A DNA stretch of 38,311 nt from Bacteroidia bacterium (GTDB lineage Bacteria > Bacteroidota > Bacteroidia > J057): positions 1-38,311 of the forward strand of contig JAIBAH010000033.1 in NCBI GenBank assembly GCA_019695295.1. The letters run 5' to 3'. Position numbers and translations under genes: made by a program. The notes under the pieces were generated by a model. The model saw only the letters and a program-made list of their open reading frames with translations, did not search any database and was not told where the DNA came from. Of this stretch, positions 16,010 to 25,343 are shown piece by piece; position 1 is the stretch's first letter; every line of letters starts with the position of its first letter.

Positions 16010-16172
16010 TTCTTGATAGAAAAAATAAATCAAAGGCGTTTAAATAACAGAAAGAGGAGGTCGTTTCTTAATAAACGTAGTTTTTTGAAAAATAGTTAAT
16101 CAGAAAACAAGGATTCTCAATCTTAGGGTTACCAATGCAATATTCAAGCCAAAAAACAGGTAAAAAGAAAAA

Positions 16173-18227
16173 TTACAGTTTCACCTTTGAGCCTTTTTGA
16201 GTAAGCAGGGCAGAGCCTTCCATTTGGCGGAAATTACCTCCGGATTCAACCGTAAACCGTCCTCCTTTCTGAACATTGAGTTTAGTGCCGGGGTTTAAAA
16301 TCAGTTCTCCCCCTTCCCGGATGATTAATTTTCCTCCCTTTTGAACTGTGATCTGGGCATTGCCGGTCAGTTCTGTTTTGCTGTACTTATCCACAATTAC
16401 GGTTGCGCCGGATTTAATCTGAATATGATTGTTGGCGTCAATTTTTAAAACGGTGGGATTAACGTAAGTTTTGGTAATAGAATGAAAGGTGGACCGGTCG
16501 GGGGTTCCGCTCAGGTCGAGGGTAAGGGTTACGCCCTTTTCGATTGTCCAGTCCTGAGCTGAACCTGCCCCTTTTGCTGGAATACTGAGGTTTCCACACC
16601 ATCTTTTGGAGTTTCTGATACTGTAGTCGTCGGTTTTTATTTCGATACGGGCATTTCCTTCCGAATCAAATTCCAGAATTTTGACAGAGATTCCGTTGAG
16701 AATATAAGGAGCGAGCTGTTCTTTTTTTTCATCATATACCGGAAAATTCTGAACAGGTACAATTCCTGAAATTCCGATTTCGTCCCCGGTATCAAATCCA
16801 TCCAGCATATCACCGGTACAGCTACAGGAATAGCGGTTTTCTCCTCCGGAATTTTCAGCCCATACTTCATACTGTTCACCGGCTTTGATATCTAAGTTGC
16901 CATGATTGGGGTGATATTCCACTTTATTGTCGCGGTTCATATCAAACCGGATTCCCTGCAAATCATTTTGACCTGAAAACGGATTGTCTCTCCCTTTTTT
17001 CCAGACCGGACAAGGAAAATACTCTCCCGATACGGTGTCCCCTGTCATATTATAATCAAAATTTCCCTCACCGTTATACACTTTTATCATATTGCAATGA
17101 CGCACATTGAAAGGGCTGAGTACGGGCTGTGTCCTGTCAAAACCGGTTTCTGATGTCACAAACAGGTAAACCCCTTTGGCTGATTGCGGATGTCTGTCGG
17201 GTTCTTTGAAAAACAACTTGTCGTCCCAGTGGTCTTTTTTCTGGTGATTCTCAATCCACAGATAATCCTGGGTTCCGGGAATCTGAATCCGGATAGCGTC
17301 ATGAGCGGATGCAAAGTCTTTGAGGGTATAAATTCCGGGAATGTTCCCGTTCTGCGGCTCTATCCAGCCCAGCCACCATTTTTCCCAGGCATTGGCCACA
17401 AAAAAAGGATTGCTTGTGGCTGACATCAGTCCCCACCCTCTCTGCATATAAAATTTATCTCCCACGGTTCCGTTTGCGCCATTGTAGTGCGGACAATTAT
17501 AAAGATTGTGAGCGAATTCATGCTTGAAATATTCCCAGTTATGTTCTGCGTCTGAGAAGGTTTTGATGCTTGTATGCCCGGTATTGATTTTATAAGGAGT
17601 GCCTTTAACGGGGATATTCCCGATAGCGGACATTCCGGTTGTTCCGGGGTCTCTGTAAAAAAACAAAACATAGTCGAGAATACTGTCAGGCCGGGATTGG
17701 CTGTTGTCGCTCAGGTAGTTGGGGTGATTTTTACGCGTGTCGTATTTACTCCAGTCAAAATCCGGGTAGTTTTCTGTAATCCAGTTGATGGCGGCAAGGT
17801 TCATTTTGGATTGTCGCTCAAAAAAATTTCCGGCAGTTTCGGGAATGTGCCTGATGGGTACCTGAACCGGAAAGATATCCCCGGTAATGATAAATTTACC
17901 CCCTGACTGATGATAGTAAAAATCGCTGATATTTCGGATATGTCCGGGCTGAGTAAGGGTCTCCGGTTCACTGTCAAATAAACCGTTGGGGTTTCCGGTG
18001 GCCATATCCGGCAGCACTCCCGGATCAGAGCTGTTTTTCCAGATAGTATTCTCAGGCATGAGGTCTTTATCCTCAAAACGCACAAAAACAGACAATATAT
18101 GAAGCCTGCCTTTGGGTGTATGGCAACCACCATTACTGGAAATTTTAGGTTGATTCTGTGACCATGCCAGATTTTGGTTCAATAAAATGAGTAAAAGCGT
18201 AAAGACGAGTAGTCCTGATTTCTGCAT
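16173..18227 (-). CDS. Secreted M6-type zinc metalloprotease with beta-solenoid tail
   Basis: A signal peptide (ends at AWSQ) precedes a propeptide-like region and an M6 (immune inhibitor A-like) catalytic domain. The zinc motif is H236-E-F-A-H240, and a further H247 in the N-C-P-H turn may serve as third ligand, one position beyond the metzincin spacing. A WGLMSATSNP segment follows, like the Met-turn region. GVYLFVTSETG and FRMDRDNKVEY-type segments suggest the usual beta-rich domain after the catalytic part. The last 85 residues (about 600-684) are short repeated strands such as GGKLIIREGGELILNPGTKL and GGRFTVESGGNF, with a period of about 9-10 residues, a beta-solenoid pattern. There is no recognisable T9SS sorting domain, so the export route past the periplasm is unclear. 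The gene is divergent from the large T9SS protein gene. Confidence 0.82.
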   Translation of the reverse strand: MQKSGLLVFTLLLILLNQNLAWSQNQPKISSNGGCHTPKGRLHILSVFVRFEDKDLMPENTIWKNSSDPGVLPDMATGNPNGLFDSEPETLTQPGHIRNISDFYYHQSGGKFIITGDIFPVQVPIRHIPETAGNFFERQSKMNLAAINWITENYPDFDWSKYDTRKNHPNYLSDNSQSRPDSILDYVLFFYRDPGTTGMSAIGNIPVKGTPYKINTGHTSIKTFSDAEHNWEYFKHEFAHNLYNCPHYNGANGTVGDKFYMQRGWGLMSATSNPFFVANAWEKWWLGWIEPQNGNIPGIYTLKDFASAHDAIRIQIPGTQDYLWIENHQKKDHWDDKLFFKEPDRHPQSAKGVYLFVTSETGFDRTQPVLSPFNVRHCNMIKVYNGEGNFDYNMTGDTVSGEYFPCPVWKKGRDNPFSGQNDLQGIRFDMNRDNKVEYHPNHGNLDIKAGEQYEVWAENSGGENRYSCSCTGDMLDGFDTGDEIGISGIVPVQNFPVYDEKKEQLAPYILNGISVKILEFDSEGNARIEIKTDDYSIRNSKRWCGNLSIPAKGAGSAQDWTIEKGVTLTLDLSGTPDRSTFHSITKTYVNPTVLKIDANNHIQIKSGATVIVDKYSKTELTGNAQITVQKGGKLIIREGGELILNPGTKLNVQKGGRFTVESGGNFRQMEGSALLTQKGSKVKL

Positions 18228-18611
18228 ATTTTTGTAAGTAAATTCATGATGGGTTTTATACGGAAAAGGCTCTAAAAAGATATTTCAAAAGGAATCCTTT
18301 AAAATTACTGTATTCATCCTGAAAATGTTTACGGGCAGAAAAAAGCACATTCTAAAACCACAGTTTAATCCGACTGACGGACTGCGGCTGCTCAATCGGT
18401 TTTCAGTAGCCAGGTACTCGTTTTTGATAAGGAGATTTCCCTTCAATATATTAGACACTGAGGTTCCCATTCAGGATAATCCGGGAATTGCGCTCAATTT
18501 CTCATTTTTTTCAGGAAAAAGTTTTAATATTCTTAGTTTCCCTTTATATTTGGAACGGATTCTATAATAGTCTGTTGTTTTAGGGTTTTTTTAATGAAAT
18601 AATAAATTAGT
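18228..18611. other. 384-base gap between divergent secreted-protein genes
   Basis: An 80-codon frame at 18325-18567 on the plus strand has no family resemblance and overlaps promoter sequence, so I do not call it a gene. The gap should hold the promoters of the M6 protease (minus) and the large T9SS protein (plus). The only good box is the plus-strand one at 18545-18552. A weaker minus-strand TATCTTTT (18275-18282) lies about 50 bases before the protease ATG. Confidence 0.45.
18545..18552 (+). promoter_or_regulatory. Bacteroidota -7 box for the large T9SS protein gene
   Basis: TATATTTG is a full match to TAnnTTTG. The start would be near 18559, giving a leader of about 53 bases before the ATG at 18612. 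No clear -33 TTG is present. Confidence 0.42.
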
Positions 18612-21600
18612 ATGAACAAAAATTACTTAGTCCTGATCTTTGCTTCTTTGCTGCCGGGTTTTATAACTCAGGTTTCGGCTCAGCAGGCAAAATCCCCTGA
18701 ATGGGATGACCCTGTAGTCCGTAATGTATTTAGTAGGGTAGAGCCTTTGAGGAAGTTTGGCTTTGAATCGGAAGATGTTTCGAAAAGAACACTCAATGCC
18801 AAGCACTTTGTCACAGGAGGGGGGAAATACGAAGCCGTAATTGGTGCCGGCCCTATGCATTATTGGGAAAACAATGTATGGAATACTCTCTCAACGGAAT
18901 TGGTACAAAATCATTCCGGTAATCATTCCCACTATCCTTATTATAATAAATGGAATTATTTTAAGACCTTCTTCGGAAAGTCAGGAGATGGGATAAAAAT
19001 GAGTTTTCCTGATTTTTCTGTTGATTTATGGCAGAATCTCGAAAAAAAGTGGCTGGATGCCTCCGGTAATACCCTGAACCTGATTTCAGTTCAGTCAGGG
19101 ATTGTTCCTTCGGCCTCGGACAATAAATTAACTTACGCTTCTGTTTTCCCGGAGATTAATGCCAGTGCGATTCAGCTCTCCTATGGAATCGAAACCGAGC
19201 TTTATCTTCAGAATGCCGGTGCTTTGAGTAATGCACCGACCAATGCGGCTTATCTGGCATTTTCAGAAAAAATCTCTCTTCCTTTGGGCTGGTCTGTAAA
19301 GGGAATTGGCCAAACCAAAGAAGGTTTTTTTGAAAAGGTAATCATTCGGGATGAAAATGGGGATGAAAAACTCCGTTATCAGCGTCCTTATTATGAGGAT
19401 AATCTGAAAACTGCGTTACAGGGAAAAGACCGTAAAACCGAAAAACACATTAACGGAGCTTATCAGATAGTTGTTTCAGGCAATGAGATTACGCTGGCAC
19501 TGTTAATTCCTTCGGAATGGGTGCTTTCTCCGGAAAGACGCTTTCCTGTTAAGATTGACCCGGTTGTCACTACTCCCGGTCCCGGAGCAGCTCCTACAGC
19601 ACCCGGTTCGGTGATTCCCTACAACTCTTATGGCTCTACACAAACCGCAGACTTTAGTACTCCTACGCCTTCTATGAGGGTGGGTTTTGAGGATGGTACA
19701 CTGGGTAATAGCTGGTATCAGTCTGCAATGGAATTTGATGTAACCTCTCTCCCCAATACGGCAGGATTGCTGGCTTCATCGATTTGTAATGTGGAGCTCT
19801 ATATGTATCAGCAGAATTTTGATTATCCTACCGGCCAATGTTCCTCGATTGAAGGAGCATTCAGGCTTGTACATCCTTTTAACGGGATTTTCCCTTTATC
19901 TGCTCCGCCGATAGCGGTGGATCCGGAAGTAACCAACGGATTTCCCTACACAGGAATTTATGGCTGGGGAAATTCAGCAGGAGGCGGAAATACCTCATAC
20001 AATACTGCAAACGGATGGAAAGGCCCTTTTAATCTGGGTCAGCAGGCAAAATTAGACTTAGCCAACAGTATTCCTCTCGATTATTATCATGTAGGGATAA
20101 AAAATGAACAGGGAGGACACGGAGACCCTACGTTTGACTGCTCCTGTTTCCTTTGTCTTTGTGTATGTGAAGACGATGACTACATTGATTTTTCCGGAAA
20201 TGACAATATTACTCAGCAGCCGTATCTTGTGGTTACCTATGTGCACTCTATTCCCAACCCGGCTACCGCCTGTGGAAACGGGACAGATGCAAATCCCAAT
20301 AATGACTGGTTTGTATGGGGATATTCTGGTACAGATTTATTGCTGAATCCGCAGAACGTGGTTTTAGGTGGATTTTATCAGGCTCCCGGAATAAATGTAG
20401 CTTCTTCCAGTCAGTGGGCGGCTTCAAGTGTACCGAGTGCAGCAGCAGGCTGGGATGGATGTACAGTAACTTCCGGACATACCGTTGTCTATAAGCGTTG
20501 TGGTTTCCCCTGTGGGCAGTACGATGTAGTAGTAAGCGGAATCAATGGAACCGGAGCTGTCTATTTTAACGGCAATCTTATACCCGGAGCGGGAAATATC
20601 ACCGGCGCACAGACGGTACTTACGAATGTTGTACTGGATGCTTCGTCCAATATAGAGATAAGACAGATTTCCGGAGGAGGTTCTTCAGGTATCAACGTGA
20701 ATTTTAATCGTCTCGATAACTGGCAGGCGTTTATTGGAAATGATACAGCATTATGTCTTGGCGCAGATTTATTACTGACGGGAGCATTAAACGGAAACGG
20801 TACTTTTGGAAATCTTCCCTGTTCAGGCGGAGCCCCCGGAACCTGTCCTCCATTATCTTACGCATGGTCATCCAGTTGCCCGAACCTGTTGCCTTCCAAT
20901 ACCAGTACTCCCAATATTTCACTGAATAATTATTCCGGAGGAAACTGTACCATTTACCTGACAGTTACGTCAGAAATTGGGTGTACTTCATCGGACGAAA
21001 TCAATATAACCGAACTTCCATCAGCAGTAATTACTGCAACGGCTCAGCAAAATCAGGTTTGCTCAGGCGATGATGTGACGGTCCTTTTATCGGGTTTTGC
21101 GCCCGGTACCACTATCAGCTGGTCTGTTTTTGGAGGAGCCGTATTGCCGGGTGTATCACCTCCTGTGAACCCGATTGTGATTCCTGCCAATAATCAGATT
21201 CAGATTCCTGTTACTGTAAGCCCGGGTATCAGTGCTACTCAGTCTGCAACGATTCAGATCATTCCTTTTCTGAATGCATGTCCCGGTATTCCGTCTTCTG
21301 TAAACGTTTCGGTAGTACCCAAACCGCAGATTGCTCCTCTGATTGCCAATAATGTACTTTGTTCCGGTAGTTCAGTAGATATATTATTGAGTAATTCCCT
21401 GAATATTCCGGTCGTTTATTCCTGGTCAAGAACCAATGGAAGTCAGACAACAGGAAATGTAACCGGTATGCCTGTAAGCGACTTTACGGCACTAAACATT
21501 TCTGGAAATCTTTTTAATAATACAGGAGCTCCTCAGGTAACAACCTTTACCGTTACTACCTTTGCTACCACCTGTGCCGCTGACCCTGTAAGTATTCCCA

Positions 21601-24104
21601 TTACAGTAAACCCAACCCCTTCGGCCAATATCATAGCTTCAGGACCCACCTCAATTTGTCAGGGCTCAAGTGTAAATCTGAATGCTCAGCCTACCGGAGC
21701 CGGGTTTACCTATACCTGGAGTACGGGAAGCAGTGCAGCAAATATCACAGCTTCCACTGCGGGCAACTATCAGGTCATTGTAAGCAACACCCAGAGTTGC
21801 CGGGATACAGCTTCGGTAGCGGTAACCGTGAATCCGATTCCGCCGGCTCAGATTAATGTGGTAGGAGGAAATAATGTATCCTGCGAAGGAAACCCGATTA
21901 CTTTGAATGCCTTTGCCGGAAACTATGCCTATTCATGGAATACAGGGTATGTCGGACCTTACTATACGGTAAATCAGTCCGGTACTTATACTGTAACGGT
22001 TTCAGATCCCGGAACGGGCTGTTCTGCGGTAAGTCAGCCGGTAAACATCACGATAAATCCGAAACCCAACGTGTTTCTGGCGGCAAGCAACCTTGCGACC
22101 TCACCGATTTGTGAAAATGCCAGTATTACGCTTGATGTAGGCACTTTCCCCGGTGGAACCGGAACCCTTCCGTTGCAATATACCTGGTATCTTACTGCCA
22201 ATGGTAACTCCAATGTGATTTTATCGGGTACTCAGTCTTCTGTTTCGGCAGACTTGCCCGGAGGGGTTTACTCAACAGGCACTTATATGGTTATCGTAAC
22301 CGACGCGAATGGTTGTACTGATACTACGAATATTTTCTCTGTAAATCCACAACCTTTAGCGATGATTACCGCACTTGACAGCGGCACTGTTCGTTGTGAG
22401 GGAGATACACTGGTGTTTGCTGCTTCAGGAGGAGATAATTATACATGGCAAATCAATACAGGAACCATGATCCCTTCTTACTGGACAGCCAACTTATTGT
22501 ATGCAACGCACTCCGGAACCTATTCAGTCATAGTGCAGGATGCAAACGGATGTACAGATACTACTTCTACTCCTGCTTTAACCTTTAATCCTACCCCGTC
22601 AGTACAGATTTTATTGAACCCTGCTTTTGACAGTGTACTTTGCCGGAATGAAAATGTAACGATGAATGCCAGCCCGTCCGGAATGTCCGGGTATCAGTGG
22701 TACCTGAACGGGGTTCAGATTCCCGGAGCCAGCGCAGACAGCTACCTTGCTTCATGGGAAGGAAACTACTCCGTAGGAGTTACTACTGCCGCTGGTTGTA
22801 CCGCAATGGATTATCAGATGATTTCGGTAATAGATACATTGCTGATTGATATTATTTCCAGTCAGCCGGATCTGGCATTCTGTGAAGGACAGGAGGATTT
22901 AATTCTTACGGCCTCTCAGGGTGGTTCAGACTATCAGTGGTTTATTAACGGCTCTCAGGCCTATATCGGCAATCCGATGACAGTAAATAGTGCTAATTAT
23001 GCCGCACCCGGATTAGTCTCTGTAACCGTTACCAATGGAGCAGGTTGTATCAGTCATGATATGATTCAGATTGCGATGGATACTGTACCGGTTCCTGTCG
23101 TTACGAATACACCCGCCAACGGCAATGTGGCTTTGTGTGAAGGGGATGTATTTACCCTTCAGGGAGCAGGCGGACCCTCTTATACCTGGTATCATAACGG
23201 GCAACCGGTGGGTACTGCTCAGAACTATACCGTAACCGCAAACGGAAATACCAACTGGACAGGGCTTTATACCCTCGCCGTAACAAATTCCGGAGGCTGT
23301 ACTGCAAGTACTCAGATGAACCCTGTTACACTGATTTCCAATCCTGAGCCTTACGGAGCACTTTACGCCGTAGGGAATACTCACATCTGTAAAGGGCAAA
23401 GCGTAACCCTCGTCGCAACTGAAACTACAGGTGATATCGTCTGGACTAAAGATGGAAATATCATTCCTGAGTCGGCGGGTCAGTCTCAGTACGTTGCAAG
23501 TGAACCCGGTACGTATAATATCGTGGTTACCAATATTTGCGGTACCTATACTTCTGTAACTCCGGTTACAGTAACCCAAAACGATAATATTCTGGCAACG
23601 TTCACCTTTGCACCTAGTGTCATTCATCCGATGGAGCTCGTACAGTTCTCCAATTACAGTATCGGCGGAAATTTTGCTTCATGGGAGTTTGGTGACGGAG
23701 ATCAGTCCACCTCCTTCAGCACTCAGCACGGATATGCCGCCGCCGGTGAATATCTGGTACATCTGCTCGTTTCTGATGAGTTAGGCTGTACAGATGACAC
23801 AAGTGCCACACTGGTCGTGATTCCATGGGGAGACCCCTTTATTCCCAATATATTTACACCGAATGGAGATGGCTTCCATGATGAATGGGAAATTTATTAT
23901 GCAGACCTGGAAGGAGTTCTCACCAGAGTATATGACCGCTGGGGCGCACAGGTTTTCCAGACTACATCCAAAGATAATCACTGGAACGGCATGAATGTAA
24001 ACGGAAATCCTTGTCACTCCGGGGTGTATTTCTATACTATCACTGCAAGTAAACCCAACGGAGACAAAGTGCTACTACAGGGAAATGTAACGCTGATGCG
24101 ATAA
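18612..24104 (+). CDS. Large secreted Ig-like repeat protein with PKD and T9SS type B sorting domain
   Basis: The 1830-residue protein starts with a signal peptide (to VSAQ, about 24). Residues about 25-320 form a domain ending in LLIPSEWVLSPERRFPVKIDP, a boundary motif also seen before DNRLRE-type domains in large wall-associated and Rhs-like proteins. Residues about 330-550 look like that following domain. It holds a cluster of five cysteines in ten residues (nt about 20139-20170) next to an acidic stretch. About eleven Ig-like/PKD-like repeats of 70-100 residues follow (707-1655), then a true PKD domain (WEFGDGDQST near 1690). The C-terminal 90 residues (FIPNIFTPNGDGFHDEW, VYDRWGAQVFQ, GVYFYTITASKPNG) are the type B sorting domain (gliding-motility-associated C-terminal domain) that directs export through the type IX system. 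A cell-surface adhesin or gliding-related role is inference. Confidence 0.93.
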   Translation: MNKNYLVLIFASLLPGFITQVSAQQAKSPEWDDPVVRNVFSRVEPLRKFGFESEDVSKRTLNAKHFVTGGGKYEAVIGAGPMHYWENNVWNTLSTELVQNHSGNHSHYPYYNKWNYFKTFFGKSGDGIKMSFPDFSVDLWQNLEKKWLDASGNTLNLISVQSGIVPSASDNKLTYASVFPEINASAIQLSYGIETELYLQNAGALSNAPTNAAYLAFSEKISLPLGWSVKGIGQTKEGFFEKVIIRDENGDEKLRYQRPYYEDNLKTALQGKDRKTEKHINGAYQIVVSGNEITLALLIPSEWVLSPERRFPVKIDPVVTTPGPGAAPTAPGSVIPYNSYGSTQTADFSTPTPSMRVGFEDGTLGNSWYQSAMEFDVTSLPNTAGLLASSICNVELYMYQQNFDYPTGQCSSIEGAFRLVHPFNGIFPLSAPPIAVDPEVTNGFPYTGIYGWGNSAGGGNTSYNTANGWKGPFNLGQQAKLDLANSIPLDYYHVGIKNEQGGHGDPTFDCSCFLCLCVCEDDDYIDFSGNDNITQQPYLVVTYVHSIPNPATACGNGTDANPNNDWFVWGYSGTDLLLNPQNVVLGGFYQAPGINVASSSQWAASSVPSAAAGWDGCTVTSGHTVVYKRCGFPCGQYDVVVSGINGTGAVYFNGNLIPGAGNITGAQTVLTNVVLDASSNIEIRQISGGGSSGINVNFNRLDNWQAFIGNDTALCLGADLLLTGALNGNGTFGNLPCSGGAPGTCPPLSYAWSSSCPNLLPSNTSTPNISLNNYSGGNCTIYLTVTSEIGCTSSDEINITELPSAVITATAQQNQVCSGDDVTVLLSGFAPGTTISWSVFGGAVLPGVSPPVNPIVIPANNQIQIPVTVSPGISATQSATIQIIPFLNACPGIPSSVNVSVVPKPQIAPLIANNVLCSGSSVDILLSNSLNIPVVYSWSRTNGSQTTGNVTGMPVSDFTALNISGNLFNNTGAPQVTTFTVTTFATTCAADPVSIPITVNPTPSANIIASGPTSICQGSSVNLNAQPTGAGFTYTWSTGSSAANITASTAGNYQVIVSNTQSCRDTASVAVTVNPIPPAQINVVGGNNVSCEGNPITLNAFAGNYAYSWNTGYVGPYYTVNQSGTYTVTVSDPGTGCSAVSQPVNITINPKPNVFLAASNLATSPICENASITLDVGTFPGGTGTLPLQYTWYLTANGNSNVILSGTQSSVSADLPGGVYSTGTYMVIVTDANGCTDTTNIFSVNPQPLAMITALDSGTVRCEGDTLVFAASGGDNYTWQINTGTMIPSYWTANLLYATHSGTYSVIVQDANGCTDTTSTPALTFNPTPSVQILLNPAFDSVLCRNENVTMNASPSGMSGYQWYLNGVQIPGASADSYLASWEGNYSVGVTTAAGCTAMDYQMISVIDTLLIDIISSQPDLAFCEGQEDLILTASQGGSDYQWFINGSQAYIGNPMTVNSANYAAPGLVSVTVTNGAGCISHDMIQIAMDTVPVPVVTNTPANGNVALCEGDVFTLQGAGGPSYTWYHNGQPVGTAQNYTVTANGNTNWTGLYTLAVTNSGGCTASTQMNPVTLISNPEPYGALYAVGNTHICKGQSVTLVATETTGDIVWTKDGNIIPESAGQSQYVASEPGTYNIVVTNICGTYTSVTPVTVTQNDNILATFTFAPSVIHPMELVQFSNYSIGGNFASWEFGDGDQSTSFSTQHGYAAAGEYLVHLLVSDELGCTDDTSATLVVIPWGDPFIPNIFTPNGDGFHDEWEIYYADLEGVLTRVYDRWGAQVFQTTSKDNHWNGMNVNGNPCHSGVYFYTITASKPNGDKVLLQGNVTLMR
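20730..23580 (+). repeat. Array of about eleven Ig-like repeats within the large T9SS protein
   Basis: Each unit encodes 70-100 residues. An early C-x-G/E-x-x-V/I-x-L segment is followed by Y/Q/T-W in the middle, then G-x-Y-x-V-x-V and a late G-C. Units usually end in NP-x-P or a similar linker. Unit starts are at roughly residues 707, 805, 905, 1000, 1075, 1150, 1250, 1330, 1412, 1492 and 1577. The units have diverged at DNA level, so recent duplication is not indicated. Confidence 0.7.
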
Positions 24105-24123
24105 TCCTCCGTGATATCAATTT

Positions 24124-24163
24124 AAGAAAGTCCTCCTTTTCGCCAGAGAAGGGGGGCTTTCTT
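24124..24163 (+). terminator. Rho-independent terminator after the T9SS protein gene
   Basis: AAGAAAGTCCTCCTTTTC (24124-24141) pairs with GAAGGGGGGCTTTCTT (24148-24163), using some G-U pairs in the plus-strand RNA, with a 6-base loop. It lies 20 bases after the stop codon. The 3' arm itself supplies the CTTTCTT tail. Confidence 0.7.
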
Positions 24164-24238
24164 ATGCGTAACTTGTATTATATTGAAGTTTGAGGAGAAA
24201 ACTGTTGCTTTGTCAGATCAGAACCCAAAAAAGAAAAA

Positions 24239-24296
24239 ACCGACCTACCTCACGGCGGTCGGTACTCCCTATCTTATTCATATTCACTAACCTAAA
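24239..24296 (-). terminator. Copy A of a repeated hairpin-box element (minus-strand terminator-like)
   Basis: ACCGACC (24239-24245) and GGTCGGT (24257-24263) form a perfect 7-base stem. On the minus strand the inner CC/GG pairs close a GTGA tetraloop, and TTTTTTCTTTTTT follows. The conserved parts are CCCTA (24267-24271) and ACTAACCTAAA (24286-24296) in plus-strand letters, 14 bases apart. The same pair recurs in copy B. No convincing minus-strand gene lies upstream, so the transcript being terminated is unknown and could be a small RNA. Confidence 0.55.
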
Positions 24297-24582
24297 TCTT
24301 TTATTCTATAACGAACGTATTCTCTTTTAGTGATGAAACACCTGAATCCGGACTTACAAAAACAATTCTCTGCTCAATCCGTTATATTCAGACACTGTAA
24401 TCCAGTTTTGTGTTTGCATATATTTTAATAAACAATATTAATGCCAAAACCATGAAATATATTCCAAATAAAAATATATTTTCTTTTACAGTAGTATTTT
24501 TATCGCTCTGATTGCTGAATATAACGATTTTCCGCAATTTTATATTAAAATAAATTTTAATCTGCCTCCAAAACAAATAATT

Positions 24583-24915
24583 ATGCCGGAAATAAAATAC
24601 CATATTTTTGTATGCAATAGTGAGCACTCAAAACAAAAAAATGGACACTTTTGTCATGAAAAAGACGCCGGACATTTGCTGGATCGCTTTACTAAAAAAA
24701 TACAGGAAGCCGGAGTGACGGAGGAGGTAATGCTTAAGGCGTCTGCCTGCATGAATCAGTGCATAAACGGAATCACGGTAAAAGTATTTCCGGGAAATAT
24801 CATTTACGGAAAAGTAGAGGTCTCAGACCTGGATGAGATTATTGAAAGTCATCTGAAAAACGGAATTCCGGTTCAACGGCTGAGGCTTTCTGTAAGGACT
24901 AGCTTCTGGGAGTAA
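24583..24915 (+). CDS. Thioredoxin-like [2Fe-2S] ferredoxin
   Basis: The 110-residue protein has four cysteines in the pattern of the thioredoxin-like [2Fe-2S] ferredoxins. C11 is in HIFVCNSE, C24 in GHFC, and C56 and C60 are in SACMNQC. This C-x12-C ... C-x3-C layout ligates one [2Fe-2S] cluster. The domain also occurs as NuoE-type subunits, but here it stands alone. It is an electron carrier of unknown partner. The next gene (YjbR-like) starts 30 bases later in the same direction, so the two may be co-transcribed, but no functional link is known to me. Confidence 0.85.
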   Translation: MPEIKYHIFVCNSEHSKQKNGHFCHEKDAGHLLDRFTKKIQEAGVTEEVMLKASACMNQCINGITVKVFPGNIIYGKVEVSDLDEIIESHLKNGIPVQRLRLSVRTSFWE

Positions 24916-24945
24916 AAAATACAGATAAAAAACGTTACAGTATAT

Positions 24946-25272
24946 ATGGTAAGTATGAATGTTTTTCTGGAGATGATGAGGCAATTTCCGGATATAGAAG
25001 AAAAACCGCATTTTGAAAAAATATCTTTCCGGGTTAAAAACAAAATTTTTGTAACATTCTCTCCTGAAGATGGCGCGTTTGTGTGTATAAAACTAACCCC
25101 TTTATCCCAGTCGGTTTATTGTGCTTTTGATAAGGACGTAATGTACCCGGTCAATAATTTATGGGGTAAAAAAGGCTGGACTTATATTAATCTCTCCAAA
25201 ATCGGGGAGGAAATGCTCAAAGATGCGCTGCATGAATCTTATGAAACGGTATCCGGAAGAAAAAAACATTAA
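24946..25272 (+). CDS. MmcQ/YjbR-family protein
   Basis: The 108-residue protein matches the YjbR fold (CyaY-like). Motifs include KISFRVKNKIFVTFSPEDG, the hallmark turn PVNNLWGKKGWTYINL (about 65-81) and a C-terminal helix with DALHESYETV. Members are often annotated as DNA-binding by analogy with MmcQ, but a biochemical role is not established. A second ATG three codons in (24955) is also possible. Downstream there are two weak hairpins (25276-25294 and about 25299-25323) but no T-run. Confidence 0.85.
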   Translation: MVSMNVFLEMMRQFPDIEEKPHFEKISFRVKNKIFVTFSPEDGAFVCIKLTPLSQSVYCAFDKDVMYPVNNLWGKKGWTYINLSKIGEEMLKDALHESYETVSGRKKH

Positions 25273-25343
25273 CCTGATGCCAGACAGACATCAGAACCGG
25301 TTTCGTAAAGGCGAAGGCCGGATTGTAAGGGAATAAAAAAATA

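Larger units (their letters stand above)
24105..24582. other. 478-base gap with terminator, repeated element and no clear gene
   Basis: It contains the terminator of the T9SS gene, copy A of the repeated hairpin-box element (24239-24296) and an AT-rich stretch of about 280 bases. A 79-codon minus-strand frame (24388-24627) encodes one hydrophobic segment (FLFGIYFMVLALILFIKIY). Its first 15 codons overlap the start of the ferredoxin gene, so I do not call it. A perfect 12-base inverted pair, CGTTATATTCAG (24380-24391) and CTGAATATAACG (24515-24526), encloses 123 bases. Its significance is uncertain in such AT-rich sequence. Confidence 0.5.

Noticed and set aside
18325-18567. An 80-codon plus-strand frame between the M6 protease and the large T9SS protein.
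   Set aside because: It shows no family features, includes the -7 box of the following gene and lies in a region that must hold promoters.
23013-23627. A 204-codon minus-strand frame inside the large repeat protein.
   Set aside because: It is a shadow of the Ig-like repeats; its repeated Gly/Cys/Ser pattern mirrors the sense-strand repeats.
24380-24526. Perfect 12-base inverted pair CGTTATATTCAG/CTGAATATAACG.
   Set aside because: The same 12-mer also occurs in the PAS kinase gene near 26200, and chance 12-base matches are expected in 38 kb of AT-rich DNA. The 123-base spacer gives no clear structure.
24388-24627. A 79-codon minus-strand frame with one hydrophobic segment, upstream of repeated element copy A.
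   Set aside because: It overlaps the start of the ferredoxin gene, has no ribosome-binding site or promoter box, and its composition follows the AT-rich background.
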